Shown one piece after another: positions 35,390-49,090 of a stretch of 64,000 bases of DNA. Source of the DNA: Aquila chrysaetos chrysaetos (Eukaryota; Chordata; Aves; Accipitriformes; Accipitridae). The position numbers were made by a program, and so were the translations under genes. The notes under the pieces are model-generated. The model was not told the origin of the DNA and did no database searches. It saw nothing but the letters and a program-made list of their open reading frames with translations. Location: the NCBI RefSeq assembly GCF_900496995.4, contig NC_044024.1:19532698-19596697 (forward strand). Direction: 5' to 3'. Each line of letters begins with the position of its first letter. Within the stretch, counting starts at the first letter, position 1.

Positions 35390-38300
35390 GAAGTTTTGAG
35401 AATTAAAAAGTAAAGAAAGACCAATACTCATCCATTAGACAAGAAGTCCAAAGTCTAAAAAAATGCTACTGAATGAAAAAAAAAAAATCTAAGGAAAAAA
35501 AAGAAGTGGTCTTATTGAAAAAATTTGCTTCAGTAGTTTTTAAACTACCTTTGAGTGGCTTTGGCCTTATTTTCAGTAAAATCTAGAGGTTTGTTTTGTA
35601 TTATACCTTAAATGTAAAGTTATAAATGCACCTTGAACTGGAAGTACATTTAAGAAAAACTTCTCAAAGATGGGAAATTCACTGAAACTAACCATTTTCC
35701 CATAAACAGGCTTGGCTTTGACAGAAAAATGTCAGCATAAAACATACCCATCAGCTCCATTCTGAACTGTGGGGCCCCCTAATGACAGGGTATTCCTAAT
35801 TTGCCCTTCTCAAAACATTTCCGTAGTGCCTAACCACCCAGGGACTCCCAGACATCCTTTTTCAGCGGCATGGTGAGTTCGTCGGTCTTGCTCACAGTCA
35901 GGATTTATAGCCACTGCCCCACTCTGCCCTCCTGGCAGGGCTGCTCATCAGGAAAGCTCAGACTCCTTCTCTGCAAAAATGGGAGTATTTGTGCTTGAGA
36001 TGGGTAGATATAGTTAGATTAATTCCCACTTTGTCTTCATTTGCTCCCACCACACCACAGACAGAAATATCTAGCCTGTACACAGCCTCTGCCCAACCCC
36101 ATTAACATTTGGTTACAATAGGCACCAAAGGAGAGAATAACAGCTCCTCATTTACTTTAAAGTGTTTCCTGGTTTGTTTTTAAAATGCACCATCTGTGCT
36201 TCCACCATGATGTGTTAATGAAACACAGCTCTTGTTTTTTTTAAGGCACAAAAGTGATTTTAAATGCACCCGTAGCTGGGAAGCTGAACTCGGCAGTCGC
36301 AGCTGCGAGTGTACGTACGCTCGCGGGAAGCTGGAGTAGTGCAAGGTGATGGCGTATCCGACTGCCACTCTTCCGCTGGGGACAGCTCATCTCCACGGCT
36401 GCCAGGAGCTTTCTGGAGAAGGTTGTGCAAAACACACCGGCAACATCCAGCCTCTCTTACAATTAAGATGTAACGAGGCCAAGGAGATTTTAGTATCCAT
36501 AGATTTCAAGTAATGGTTGGATTCAAACAGCTGGAATTGAGACACACTCTCACAGATGGTTCTTATGTTTGTTTTAACCAGCAGACTTTGGGATAAACGT
36601 TTCTTGAGGATCCTGAGGCTCTAATAAAGTTGCATTTCCCCTCAACTCTATTTTTATTTGCATTTCTACATGAGGTACATCTACATTGGCATCTGCAAGA
36701 CAAGACAGAAAGGCTTACAAAGTGGATCAAAGTGTAGGATTAGGGCACAAGTTGACTCTTCAGATAAACATACAAAACCTGCAACTAAACTGTGCTTTGG
36801 AGAGGAATTTGAAATTTTATTAAATCTCTGTTTGGTGCTCTCTGCCAGTGTGTACTCTAGACAGAAACCCAAGATGTTTATCCTGCTTAAGCGAGCAGTA
36901 GAAGTACTTAAATTCCAGACAAATTCCCTCAGACCAAAGCCTCGCAAATGCATCTCCACAGGAGATAACCCAGATTACACTAACAAAGCGGTAGATTAAC
37001 TTCTTTTTCCTCAAATGGTAATGCTGTTAAGAATAACAGTATTTAAAAATACAAAGCCAAATGACACTGTCTTGGCTAGCAAAAGCCCATCAGTGTTGTG
37101 CAAAGATTACTCTTATTAAATAGTAATATCTCCATCTGCTCAGAAATTACTTTCTTCTGGGGGAGCCAAAGAAGGAAGGAAAGGAGGAAGAAGAGACAGT
37201 GGGACACGGGCTTTAACATTTGCCTTTAAAGGCATCGTTCTATCTGGCTTAAGAGACATAGGTGTGTCTGTAAAGAGATGAAAATCTGAACCTTATGTCA
37301 GCAGTCTACCCTCTCCCAAGGAACAGTGCCATGAATTCCTATGTTTTTTACCTATAAGGTGAAGTGGTACCAGTTATCATGGCACAAAGGTAAATAATAG
37401 TGTTTCGTGTCCAGATCAAAAACTAAATAAACCGAAAAAACAAAATGTGGGATGCTGCCCACAAAGTTTTATTCCACATTAAACATGAAACAAACCTACT
37501 ATAAATGGGGAAGAAAGAAAAAAGCTTGAATTATGCCTCAAGAGGCTTTGGCCATATGTGGTGCAGTATTCAGAAATTTCTTATTAGGCTGCTATGGCAC
37601 TGTTCCATTTGTTAAATTATTTTATGTTAGTGAGAATGATTAGGTTTCTTGTGCAGTTATTGGGACCCGAAAGGCACCTTTATTTACCTCATTTATCATA
37701 TACAGCAGCATTCAGCTGAAGTATAGAGGTAAACAATTTTAAATAGCAATACTCTTGCTAGAACGCAGTCATCTTGACCACAGGAGCTTTGGAAAAATGC
37801 AGATTTAAACTGTTCACATTACTGTTTTATCTGCATTTAAGTCTGAATTACTAACTTATCACTAAGCTCAGCAATAAAGAAACATGGAGGGAAGATATTA
37901 AATATTTATGCCTACAGTACCTTACAAGTTTTCATCAAAATATTAATTGTAAAACAAAAGCACAACTGTTCCAGCTACCAGGAGTGGGAAGGGCAATACT
38001 TAAAGCCAACCTGACAGTGCCACGGCCAATTTAGCTTGGAGTGCTTAAAGAATTGTTAGTTCAAATTAAATTTGGGGAAGAAAATACTTGTCAGTCGCTC
38101 TGAAATCAGAATCCGCTAGAACTGTTAAATTTTTTGCATGTTACAGGATAAAAATAAACTAGGGACATATCTCCCTACCTTGACTCCCCAGTGTTATGCT
38201 GAATTACCATCACAGGTTGCCTCAAAATTCAACCCCAGCGATACCCACTTGGTGCAGGCTGCACTCACAGGGCTGGGTGTACATCAAACGTCTAGGTCCA

Positions 38301-41300
38301 CAAAATCCAGGTCGAAGCATCCAGCACGGTCTCCGGCTGCGTCCCAGGCAGGACGAGGGGCATCCAGCAGAGACCTCTGCTCACTCTCCTGGTAGATGCT
38401 GCTGGAGGCGGCAGTGCGGTCCGTGGGGCTGACACGCCTGCGGAGCTGGGCAGCAGCACAGCCAGCGGCCCATGCTGATTGATAGTCATCCCTGTGGATG
38501 AATTAACAATCAGTAAAAATGACAAGAACCCAACCTCTCCTTGCATTTCATCTCTAACCGTCACAGTTACCCCTTACGCTACGCTGGGGCAAATTACCAC
38601 TTTTCTTGTCCTTCCCCTCCTGCTGGTCTATGTGGCATCTCCTGTTTACTTCCCAGGCCACTTCTGGCTCCCATCCTTTCTGTTTTCTGCACCTTTTGAT
38701 GTCTTGGGCCCGAACTAGAGAATTACTGGAGAACTGCTCACTCCTGTGCTGAGATTGACTAAAAGCACACTTAGGATAAAGGGCCTGGAAACGGGGAATG
38801 TTCTAGCACCACTTTTAGAAATATCAGTTCTGAAGTCTACAGCCCCTGTAATCCATGGTGTTACAGCTTACAGCTCTCATACCTTCCCTTGCTGGTACCC
38901 TGCGATACTCTGCTGGTGTTACTGCATTTACCTTCAGTTTATCCAGTGGAGTAAAACCTCAGTTTACTCGGGCACCAACAAGGGACCTGACTCACCAGAG
39001 GTCACTGGGACACCTGAGCACCAAGTCTGTCACCCCAAACCCCGACCCATGCCCACGGCAGCTACTCCCCCTTCACAGTGCCCAGCTCAAAGCCCCAGGC
39101 TGCAATCACCCCCTAATTTTGGAAAAAACAGCTCATCACCCAGCCTTACGGCTCTCTGTTGACTTCTGAGTCACCACAGCTGAAACAAGGCACCCGTGCA
39201 GCTCCTAAACTGTGTATCGTCTACGGAGAAAGTGCTTCCGCGTGGATGCACCAACAGCCTCAGACCAGTCTGGGGAAAGGTTGAGGGGGGTCACCGTCAC
39301 TGCGCCGAGGACTCTGCTGAGCCAGTGCTGGCACAGCTCAGCCCTGTTATTCAGTCAGAGAGTCATCACAACCTCTTGTCCATATGAGATACATCCAGCC
39401 AGAACTTTCCCCCAGGTATAAAAATGACTGGCTTTGAAGAGAAACTCCAGGGGAATCACAAATCTTCCAGGAGACCTCTTTTTCCCATGCTGCTGCAGCA
39501 AGCTCAGCTAAAGGACACGGGACAAGCCATCAGCAAAACATCACTCAGACCCTTTTAAATGTCAGCAATACTCAGCATTGAAAATAGATTTCTTGGTTAC
39601 TAACAAGTAAACATTACAGAAAATGCTAAAAAAGTTAAATAAACTTTAGCATTATATTAGTTTGGAAATAAATATACTAAACCATGTTTGGGGCATATAT
39701 TAGAGAGTTTATTCTGTGGCAAGGAATGTTTATTAACTCCAGGGTACCGGGTCATTCTTTGGAAATTATGTATGGATTTAGGCATCTGAAACAATGGTAA
39801 CGCTCCAGAGAGAAACCAAAGAAGTCACACGCAAAGCCCATGTAGTTTGAGAGATTTTTGTTAGCTACTGCTTTATAATGACTTTTGTGCCCAAGAAAGA
39901 GAGGCAGCAGACCAAGGCAGTGGGCAGAAAGCACAAGGAAACCTGAATGCATCCTGGATGAACACCAACAGCTACTTAGAGGCTTTTTCGGATTTGCTAA
40001 AAAGGACTTAAAAAATGCAAAGGCGGGAGAGAAAATGTCTGTCTCCCACTGTTCAGCTCCTGCCATGCTTAATAAAACGGAACTTTATGCATTCTTTTTA
40101 AATAAAAAAGTGCATCAAAAATAAATGAGTCCTTTCATCAAATCCTACTAATGGAAACAACCCACACGACTCCGTATTTGACCAACTGCTCACATCAGAA
40201 GGGGTAGCAGTTGACTGCCAGGCAGTTCACTCTGTGTTATTCTCTACTTTTGGCCCCTGAATTTTACAAATCTTTGTCAGCTGTAAAATCTTCAAACTTC
40301 ACCCCAGTTTCACACACAGAACAGCAGAGACCCAAAGGCCGTGGGTGCAATTTTGGAGTCATCGCCCATCAGGCAGCTTGTCTCTCCTGCTGTAAGATCT
40401 TGAAAGGGTAAGAAAGCAGGGTTGTACTTGTAATAAGGAGATTTTCATAAACCCCATCCTCCACTGACAAAACAAGATGCAGTGGAACTCCAGAGAAAGG
40501 ACTACCTAAAACCAGTGATCCACTATCTATGATTGCTCCTATTAAAGAATGTGTGCAGAAGGGAGGAAGCCATTTTCTTTCTAGATGCACTCCTCCAGTA
40601 CTTTGGAATGAGATTTCCTTATGATTACTTTATAACCATGTGAATATTCTGAACAATTAGTCCCATTTAATCATTCTGTACGTCTTCCTGTTCATCCTCC
40701 ACTAACAATTCTGACCCCCATTGTCCAGTTTCACTCAAATAACACAAAGGGTTTGAACCCAAGTGGCTGTGAAGAGACAGACCCTGACAGCTTCATCAGG
40801 GGAAAGGGGGTACCATGGACTTTGTCTCTCAGGCACCAGAAAATTCATACAAGGGAGACGTTGGCGATATCCAAACTGCAGGAAAAAGTCTTCAAAATTA
40901 CACATACACAGGGGAAATTCAAGCATAAAATACAAATTCACAGAAAACATGGCTTTGTGAATACTGCTCTTTATGGAAAATACTGGTTATAGCAGTGAAA
41001 GCCCCATTTTAGACCCAGTTAAGAAATCCCCAAGTGCTTTGCTGATTTGGTTTATCTTGGTTCGGGGCAGATCTGGACAAGCCCGACTTTGCTCAGCGTA
41101 AAGACATTAGATTGGTGTACTGCAACAGGTCAGCACACACCGGGATACAGGCAAGTACCTTCTAGTGTCAGCCAGGTCCAAGGCTTTGCGGCAGACTTGA
41201 AAGCAAGGAGCAGAAGCAAACAGCAAATTAATTCACTGTGACTCTCTGCAGCTTCACACGCAGACGTACTGACACGTTAGCCCAAGTCTCCACAGCCTGG

Positions 41301-44300
41301 CCTGGGAGTGATGATTATAGCAAAGCGGGTACCACTTCGTACCAGCCACAGCAGGGACTGCAGCTCTTCATCATGCCATTTTCTTAAAGGTAGCCTGTTC
41401 AATCAGAGAATGTCTTTTACAGTAAGTCGCAATTATTTTTTACAAGAAATAAAGGCTTAGTGCAATCTGAAAGAAATAAAGCTGGTCTTTGCTGAAAGAG
41501 CTTATTATAAAGGCGACCTGTGTGGGTGAGGAGGGCAGAAAGGGAGAGATCCCAGCCAAAATGGGCTGAAGAGAAAAATCAAAGAATAGCTGGGATAAAT
41601 GAAGTGCAACCTCTACTTCACAGAGATTAAATTATTAATTATTCCTGAAGAAAGCCCTGTGTTTACCTCACATATGTTCAATGCCTTAACAACAGCCACC
41701 ATCAGTGCTGTATTATAGCAGCACAGCACACACTTAGCTGGAGCTCAGGCTTATTGCATTACAGTGGATTTTAAATACTGTTGCTCCTCAAAGGCAATGA
41801 TATGGGGTCAAGAATATAATACCTGTTGCAGAGAAATCTAATTCCAAAGCTGGTAAAGTCTCTTCCCACCCCAAAATGGCTTTAGGTATTGAAATGAATC
41901 CCATATTACAGCTCAGCTTGGTCAAAGTAGAAATTCTGACAGATTTATTACTACCTTATCAGGTGACTTCATGGTTTCAAAAAATACATATATTCTTCTA
42001 AAATCCATTTATCCCGACAGAATTCAATAGTTACATGAAGTATGCTTATTTAATTGAAATTTGCTCCTAGCATGTGACTCTAGGGCTCTCTCCATCTGCA
42101 GCACCCCACTGACGCGTGCATCCTTTTATTCCTGCCGCCTATCTTCCACATTCACAGGCCCACTTAAAATCATGTTCAGGCACTTTCCTTTATGCCTTTA
42201 CATTCTCAGAAAATTGCTTTTTAACTTGGGTCAGCTTCAATTTTAACTTTATTTTTTAGGAGATGTTTTTAATCTGCAGCAGCCCAGCATTTATATACCT
42301 CATTTTGCAGGGCTACTCTTGAAGAAATGAAGGAAGCGGCCACGGCCTCATCACCCCAAAGCAGCCAGCTACGTTCATCGAACATGCTGTGAGGCTCCGG
42401 GGGAGACAAGGCAAATAGGCTGTAATTTCAGCTCCGGCCCTCCTCAGCTGCCAGCACGAGGCAAAAATACTGCTTGGTAACGCTGGATTTTAGGACGTGC
42501 TCTCCAGCACGCACACGTCCATAGGCCCATTGGACCAGTTACAAATCTCAAAGCATTTTACTTCTACGAACTTGCTGATTAATGAAGAAAGCTAAAAGCC
42601 CTTCCAAGAGCTAAGGACAGCCCTGGAGAAGGGTAAGCAGAAATCATCACTCAGCTAAAAGCTTTCAGTTGCAGTAGTACATATCTGAAATACCTTGTTC
42701 AACTCAGGTCACCTCGAAACAAGCTGACGAGATCCCACAGGAGTCTCGGCTGAGCGGGAGTCCGCAAGGCAGCCTTACACCATCCCCCTGCAGCTGCAGG
42801 CGAGGCGACGTCGGGGCTCTGGGAGCACTCACAGACAGCACGGGGGGAAGAGAAGGGTCTGGCAGAAAGGAAACCAGAAAGGAAAACTTAAGAGATCTGG
42901 ACGGAAGTTTCAAGCCACTGTAACTACTGCACTTGTCAGCCCATTATCTTACTTGAAAGGTTTGCCGTAAGATGCATTGGTATTTACAATACACTTCTTG
43001 GCAAGGGGTATAGCAGGACCATTACAGAAAGAATAACGCTTGATTTGGAGTAGCTACCTGCCGACCCCACTCCTCTTAGCAGAATACACCAGCAGAGACT
43101 ACACCCACCTTTTAGCAGAATATATTTAACATGGCTTGCTCTGTGCTAGAGACAGAGAAGAAAGGAGTCTAGAAGTGGGAACAGAGCAGCTGCGGTTCCC
43201 AATCGCCTACTCTAACTATAATATACTTCCAATAAACATTTCATATCAGGATCCAACAGCCAGTGCTCCTCTTTGTTTCAGATTCATAACAAGCCGGTAT
43301 TTATTGCAAAGAAATAACGCAGAATAAGCAGGGATACTAAGAAACCAGTGTAGCATACAAATGAAGGAAGACTCCAAACATAAAACAAAGCTTTGACTAA
43401 AAGCACATTACAAAAGAAAATCCTGACAGTTGTACAAATGATTGAACATAACCGATTCAAGGATGTAGGCTACAGACTGAACTTCTAAAAGTTAACTGGG
43501 AAGCTTTTTAAATACATGTTGTACTGTTTTTGGTTCCCATAATATATTACTAATGTAGAGGAGCTGATGCTTCATATTTCTTTTTGTCCACTTCCAATCA
43601 CAGTGCCAAGTACACTTATCTGAAGGACATTATTTTAATGAAGTCATTTATGCCCTTAAAAATTAATATGTCAGAGCAGTTAAAGTCTAGTGACTGTAAC
43701 CAAACCAAATAATGTATAATGGAGAAATGTAATGAGGAAAAAAATACAGCCTGAAGTCAAGGTTAAGTAGTTAACCTTAGGAAAAAAGTGAGAGGGAAAA
43801 GAAAAGCCAACACCAATTATATGTCCCCTTGACATGCCATAAAGGATACCATTACATTGTCATCACCCCACTGTATACAGTTGTGAATTGAGACTTTTAA
43901 CTATCACTGTACTGTACACTGGGGGCACCAGGAGTTTTATCTTCATCTGAGGAGACAAAAATGATGCTCTTGTGGTCTAGTAACACTTGACTTAAGAGAA
44001 GCCCCTTCAGCAGCACAGTACCAGAGCTTCTCAGAGAGCCACGACTAAAACTGTCCTTTTCGTAGTAAAGAGTTTCATGCAAGCTCAATACACTGCAGAA
44101 ATATGACGAAACATTCACTTTTCCTGTTCTTTAAGCCAAGTCATACAGAAACTGTGCTTTAATTCCATCAGCACATGAAAATATTTCATTTGTCATTTGC
44201 ATAAAGCCATAACAGACTGTTATTGCAGCAGCTCCTTAAATTAGAACAGCTCCAAGACAGGGCTTCCTGTCTTTAAATAATTCAGCTTTTCCCACATTCA

Positions 44301-47300
44301 GGTAAAACTGAACCAGGTATATCCCTCCAGCCCTAAAATGCCACCAACATGAGCAGCAAGAATACAAAGTGCACATGTTGATATGCTACTACTTCATCTC
44401 CTTTCTTGCCATGAAATTTTCTTCATCCAATGCCATCATTTGAATAATTATTAACAGAAGTAGAGTTAGTCCCCTGTGACATGAAAGGAAATGTTCACAT
44501 CCAGAGCTGAGGTTCGTCCCTGCAAGCCCCAGCAGATGCACCGCCTATTAATTCACTGCCCTCCTTGGGCAGTGGAAAAGGATTTCTAACTAAACATGTA
44601 GGAAGTCTAAATACATGAAGAGTTGGAAATCTGGATCTCCGTCCAGATTTCCTGATATCCAACATCCCCCATCCCACTCTCAACAAACTGACAATACTTT
44701 TCTCTCCCGAAGAGAAAGACCATGTGCACTGGAACCCAAGGATCAGTCAGTAACCTAAGAGCACAGCAGTTTGCTTAAGCTACTGCTCACATAGGGGTTG
44801 ATTTCTTCATTATTAGCTGCAATGTTTCCAGACAAGAAAAGCATAGTCACATTTGCAGAACCCATCACAGATATTTACGTGTTCTTCTTCTTGGCCCATG
44901 GAATTTACTGGTTTGATGAACTTCCCCTTTCAAAGCAGCTTAGCAGTCTCAGAGGTGCATCTCCAAACTGGGTTAATGTACCTCCAGAACATTCATAAGG
45001 TAAAGAAATGTAATTTAATTTGTGATTGCATAAACGAGTCGCAGAAGCCTCCCAAGAAGCCTGAGTTTTCATTTCTTTCATAGTAGACATTTAATTATAT
45101 GATAATTACTTACAGCTTGCAGCTCAGCTTCTACTTTTATGAAATATAAATTGCACTTCACTCAAAAGTGCAGGATGAGCATTTAAAAGGCTTCATTAAG
45201 TAGGTTTTAAGATTTTCCTGATGACTTTCTTTAAGCCGTGGAATGGAAAGCAGATGTACCTGTAAACTGAAACTTGCTTCACAGAAGAACAAAGTAGAAT
45301 TGCTAATGTAATACCAGGATGGATGAGCCTTTACAAGAAAAAAATATTAACTTTTAACAAATACATTTTTTTAAATAACAAACAAAATATTTCTGTCAAG
45401 CTGCATGATAAAAGGGAGCAGGAGGAAAGAAGCAGTATTGCCAGCTCTCAGATATGAACAACAAGGCTCTTTATTCCAAATTTCCAGTGCTCGGAAACCT
45501 GAGGTTGTGTCAGACCCGCACTGTCATTAAAGCAGACTGACCAAAAAATTCACCTCATTTGTAGCTTCCTAAAAGCCTAGAAAACAGGAATTACAAAAGC
45601 AGAAAGATGAAGACAAGAAAAATAACTTCACCTGAATTTGTGCATTGTAAGTCTGTGACTGGTTTGACCTCTCTCTTGATTTTGGACCATTAGGAGATGA
45701 CCGCACTGGTACTTCTGCTCTGTCCTATCTTCACAGTACTGCAAGCTCAGACCTAGAAAAAAGGCATGAGGACACAAAATCACCAAAGACAGAGGTCCTG
45801 GCTGCTACAAAACACTGTGCAGGTGGTACTGTTACCTGGTGGCCGTACCAATGCCACACAGTGACGGCAGAAAGCTGCTGTTTGCTGCAAATCCTGAAGG
45901 AAACCATTACTCAGGCAGGCCAGTAGTCTTCTGCTGCAGGGTTGCGGTTCCTGCCATCCCAGGCAGGAGTGGTGAGCTGAGAAAGGTGCCAAGATGTGAA
46001 CTCTACCTTTCGAACCTCCAACAGGTAAGGTTTTCCTATTTCAGTTTAGCAGTTAGGTAAGCCCATACTATTAACTACATCTGGATTCACTAAACATGAA
46101 TATACAAAATGAGATAATAAAACTAACATACACAACCTGCCTGTAAATTCTGAGAAGAATTTGTTCCTGGAGAAAGAGAGTGCAGAGAACTGCACAAGTC
46201 CTCTCTGCAATTGCATCAGGGTGCCATAGGAAAAGTACAGTTGCTCAAATTTGTCTGTCATTTCCAAAGATTGTAAATAAATAAAAAAAAAAAAAAAAGG
46301 AATAAAAAAACCCCAGAAGTCTAAGCCACCTTTTGAAGGAAAGGCAATAAAACATTTGTTAGGAACAGAAGTTATTCCAAAGTGAACACGGAAGAATTTG
46401 TAAAATTCACTAGCAAAGTCCTGCCCACCAACAGCTAAATTTTAGTCTTCTGCAGCACCATGACTAACAGATGACCTGCATTCACACCAGCACACTGCAA
46501 GTCAGAACCTGGCCTGTACCTTCTCCTGGCTCAGGACAAAGACAACAGAGTGAGAAATCCCTCCTACCAGTTTACAGTCGTTTCCACCAGCTAGAACAAT
46601 AAATCCCAAATGAATGCAGACATAGACAGAGCTTCTTAACTGAAATGAATCACATTCTGGCATTAAATGTCACTAGTAGCTGTTAATGGCATTAGGCAGA
46701 GGGACAGAAATTTGCATAGGAATTATTATGTGGTGCATCCCCCTCCCTATAATAATGATGATCTCCCAGTGACTTTTGCAGGAGCTTTTAATTGATCTGT
46801 TTGGAAGTAGATCCTGATAGCATGATTGTTCAACTGAGATGCCAGAGTGAAAACAGACTGTTGGCTTCAGCTGACTTGGTAGATCTATAAATATGTACAC
46901 TATTTCATAGTAGCTAAGTGTGTTAAGTAGTTCTGATATGTTAAACTTAATATTTAATACCCTGTCAGAGCAGTTCTGCGCTTTTGTGTATTCTATATTT
47001 AAGACTGAACAATTGCTTAAAACATGTTGTCCAGCATCTTACTCTCCGCAGCAAACCTAAAAGTGGAGCTCAGGTGACAGTCTACTGCAGAGAAGTATGG
47101 CGCAGCTATTGTCTGCCACCCTCCAAGTCAGTGCCACGGTGGAGAAGATAAATTCTCTCTGAAACAGAGGAACACAAAACTAGGGACTTGCCTAGACCTG
47201 GGCACACTTAAGCTAATCAGGTCTAAAACCACAAATTCAGAGGCTTGGTTAAACCGCATTAAGTCCTTGTGTGGATGCTCTCCCTCAGAATTAAAGTACC

Positions 47301-48079
47301 CTTAATTCAACTGAGGTTTATTAATTTCCAAGGGAAAACTAAGCTTACTGAAATTTTAGTCACTTAAATTCTGAAGAAAAAAGTCTACCCAGAATTTGAT
47401 AATTTGGTTTAAAAGCTACTTTGGAATAATTTTCTTAAGGGCTCCCATCTATAGCACCATTTGCAGACTGCAGTGTCTTTACAGAGACTGCAGCACTGAG
47501 CACTCACATTACCTCAGAGTCACCTCTGTGCAGTAAGTGAATTCAGTTTATTATGTTTGTCCTTCCTCTGGAGAGGATAAACCCCAAAAAGACACTTTTA
47601 AGGGTGACTGTGGGCAAGCAGCCCCACAGCTGCTGACCTCTACACACAGGCTGGGAAAAGCACTCCTAATCGCTGCTGTCTGGAGTCAGCCATGCTCCAG
47701 TGGAAAATACGAGAGCCAACACCCCACAGCAAGGTGTGCCTTGTCTGGAACAAGCAGAGAAGTTCATCTTTATTTTATATAGTTTACAAAAGGGCATAAA
47801 ATGCCACGCCATTTCATTCTGAACAGCTTCTTCCATTATCTACTGCAGCACGTAGCACTTAGCTGCTAAATAACAGCAAAGGAAGGAAATTAAGAAGTAT
47901 AGAGGAGAGAAAGGAGTTGTATTTCCAGCTGAGACATGAAGTGAATCAAGAGACAGCGAAAGGCTGCTTTATGTAGGATTGAACGTATCTTCTGTACCCT
48001 TAATCATACCAATGCAGTCTGCCGGGGTCAGGCTCTCATATACCCTCATATTGATCAGTAACGTCTCAACCTGTGGAAA
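35390..48079. other. Long non-coding stretch, no gene recognised
   Basis: Nearly 13 kb without a recognisable exon or repeat. AT-rich blocks that look like possible conserved elements occur at about 37560-37720 and 43500-43700. GC-richer patches are 38300-38480 and 42700-42860. An A-rich run occupies 46273-46310. Open frames (longest about 138 codons at 38746-39162) show no domain. A minus-strand frame at 36681-36959 and a plus-strand frame at 36658-36999 overlap each other and neither is recognisable. Confidence 0.5.
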
Positions 48080-48720
48080 TCAGCTTAACGCTGAAACAAA
48101 AGCTACCTGCTGGGCTGCAGCATAGAAAAATTTAAAAATACTTTGTGAGCGCATAAGCTGCGCTGAGGAGCAGCGGCCCTCTGGGCTGCCCGGCAGCCTG
48201 GAAGGGCCTTTCCCACAGGGAAAGGGCCCCCAAGAGCTGTTGTGGGACCTGACACGCTGTCGGCCGCACACGTCGCCTTGAAAGGGGACAAAGACTTGGA
48301 AGGGTGCTGGCGTGGAGCCCCGCGTCTCTGCAAACTCCCTGGGCACGGCAGCAAGGCCAAGCACGGGTGCCTGAGGAGGGACCCCACAGCCGCAGGCACC
48401 CCAGGGCCAGAGCCACAGCCTAAGAAAACAAACACGTCATGGGCAAGCGCCTCTCCAAAACCGCATCTTACTCCTCTGGCGAAGCAAATGCCCATACGAG
48501 TACTTTGTCCTCTAGACCATATTGTCCTCCACCCAGTCTCGCATCCCCCCTCGCTTGTGTCTTCCACAGCTGCTTTTCTGGAACTTGTCTCACGTCCAGA
48601 GAGGGAAGAGGTGGGTCCAGGGACAGCGGGACATCACTGCCTTCTCTGTCCTGGCCGCTCTGCACTACTCCTGTTTCCATCACAGCCCATGAGTATACAA
48701 TAAAACTGATCCTTCACCAG
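48080..48720. other. GC-rich patch with opposing open frames and a hairpin
   Basis: The base composition rises sharply. Two long frames lie on opposite strands (plus 48242-48703, minus 48567-48103; 153 and 154 codons) together with others in further phases. No frame shows a recognisable domain. A near-perfect hairpin, GGGCCTTTCCC then ACA then GGGAAAGGGCCC, is at about 48204-48229. It could be a GC-rich regulatory element or an exon of a non-coding RNA; I cannot support a protein. Confidence 0.35.
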
Positions 48721-48999
48721 AACGATCATTCAGTGAAACACTTTGAAGACAGTGGGGAGGTAAGGAGAAGGTCTGATCACGCAGCCCCATAAAAATAAAA
48801 GGTTTCTCTTGATCTCAGCTGCTGCAGTTCCATTAAACCTGGCTGAAATCTTGCATCTGCAACAACTGCACAATTAAGACTATAAGAGATAAAGTTGTAA
48901 TTTAAATCTATAATTAAAACAAAACTTCTAAAGAGCAATCTTTTATTCTTCCCAATCTGTACTTCTAACTTTTTATCAGTTCGAGGCATTTTTAAAGCC

Positions 49000-49090
49000 C
49001 ATTGCAAGGCGTAACGCCACCCCGTTCCCAGAAGTTAAGCGGCAGGGCCTCAGACAACATCTGCGATCAGCCAGGTGCACTTTGTGCTTC
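49000..49090 (+). repeat. Possible 5S-rRNA-like fragment (SINE head or pseudogene)
   Basis: CCCAGAAGTTAAGCGGCAGG followed by GCCTCAG resembles the internal-promoter part of 5S rRNA (CTCGGAAGCTAAGCAGGGTC, then GGGCCTGG), and the weaker ATCTGCGATCAGCC follows where 5S has ACTTGGATGGGAGACC. The preceding ACGCCACCCCGTTCCC also loosely fits. It is diverged and incomplete, so not a functional 5S gene. Amniote genomes carry an old SINE family (AmnSINE1) with a 5S-derived head, which would explain it; chance is the other explanation. Confidence 0.33.
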
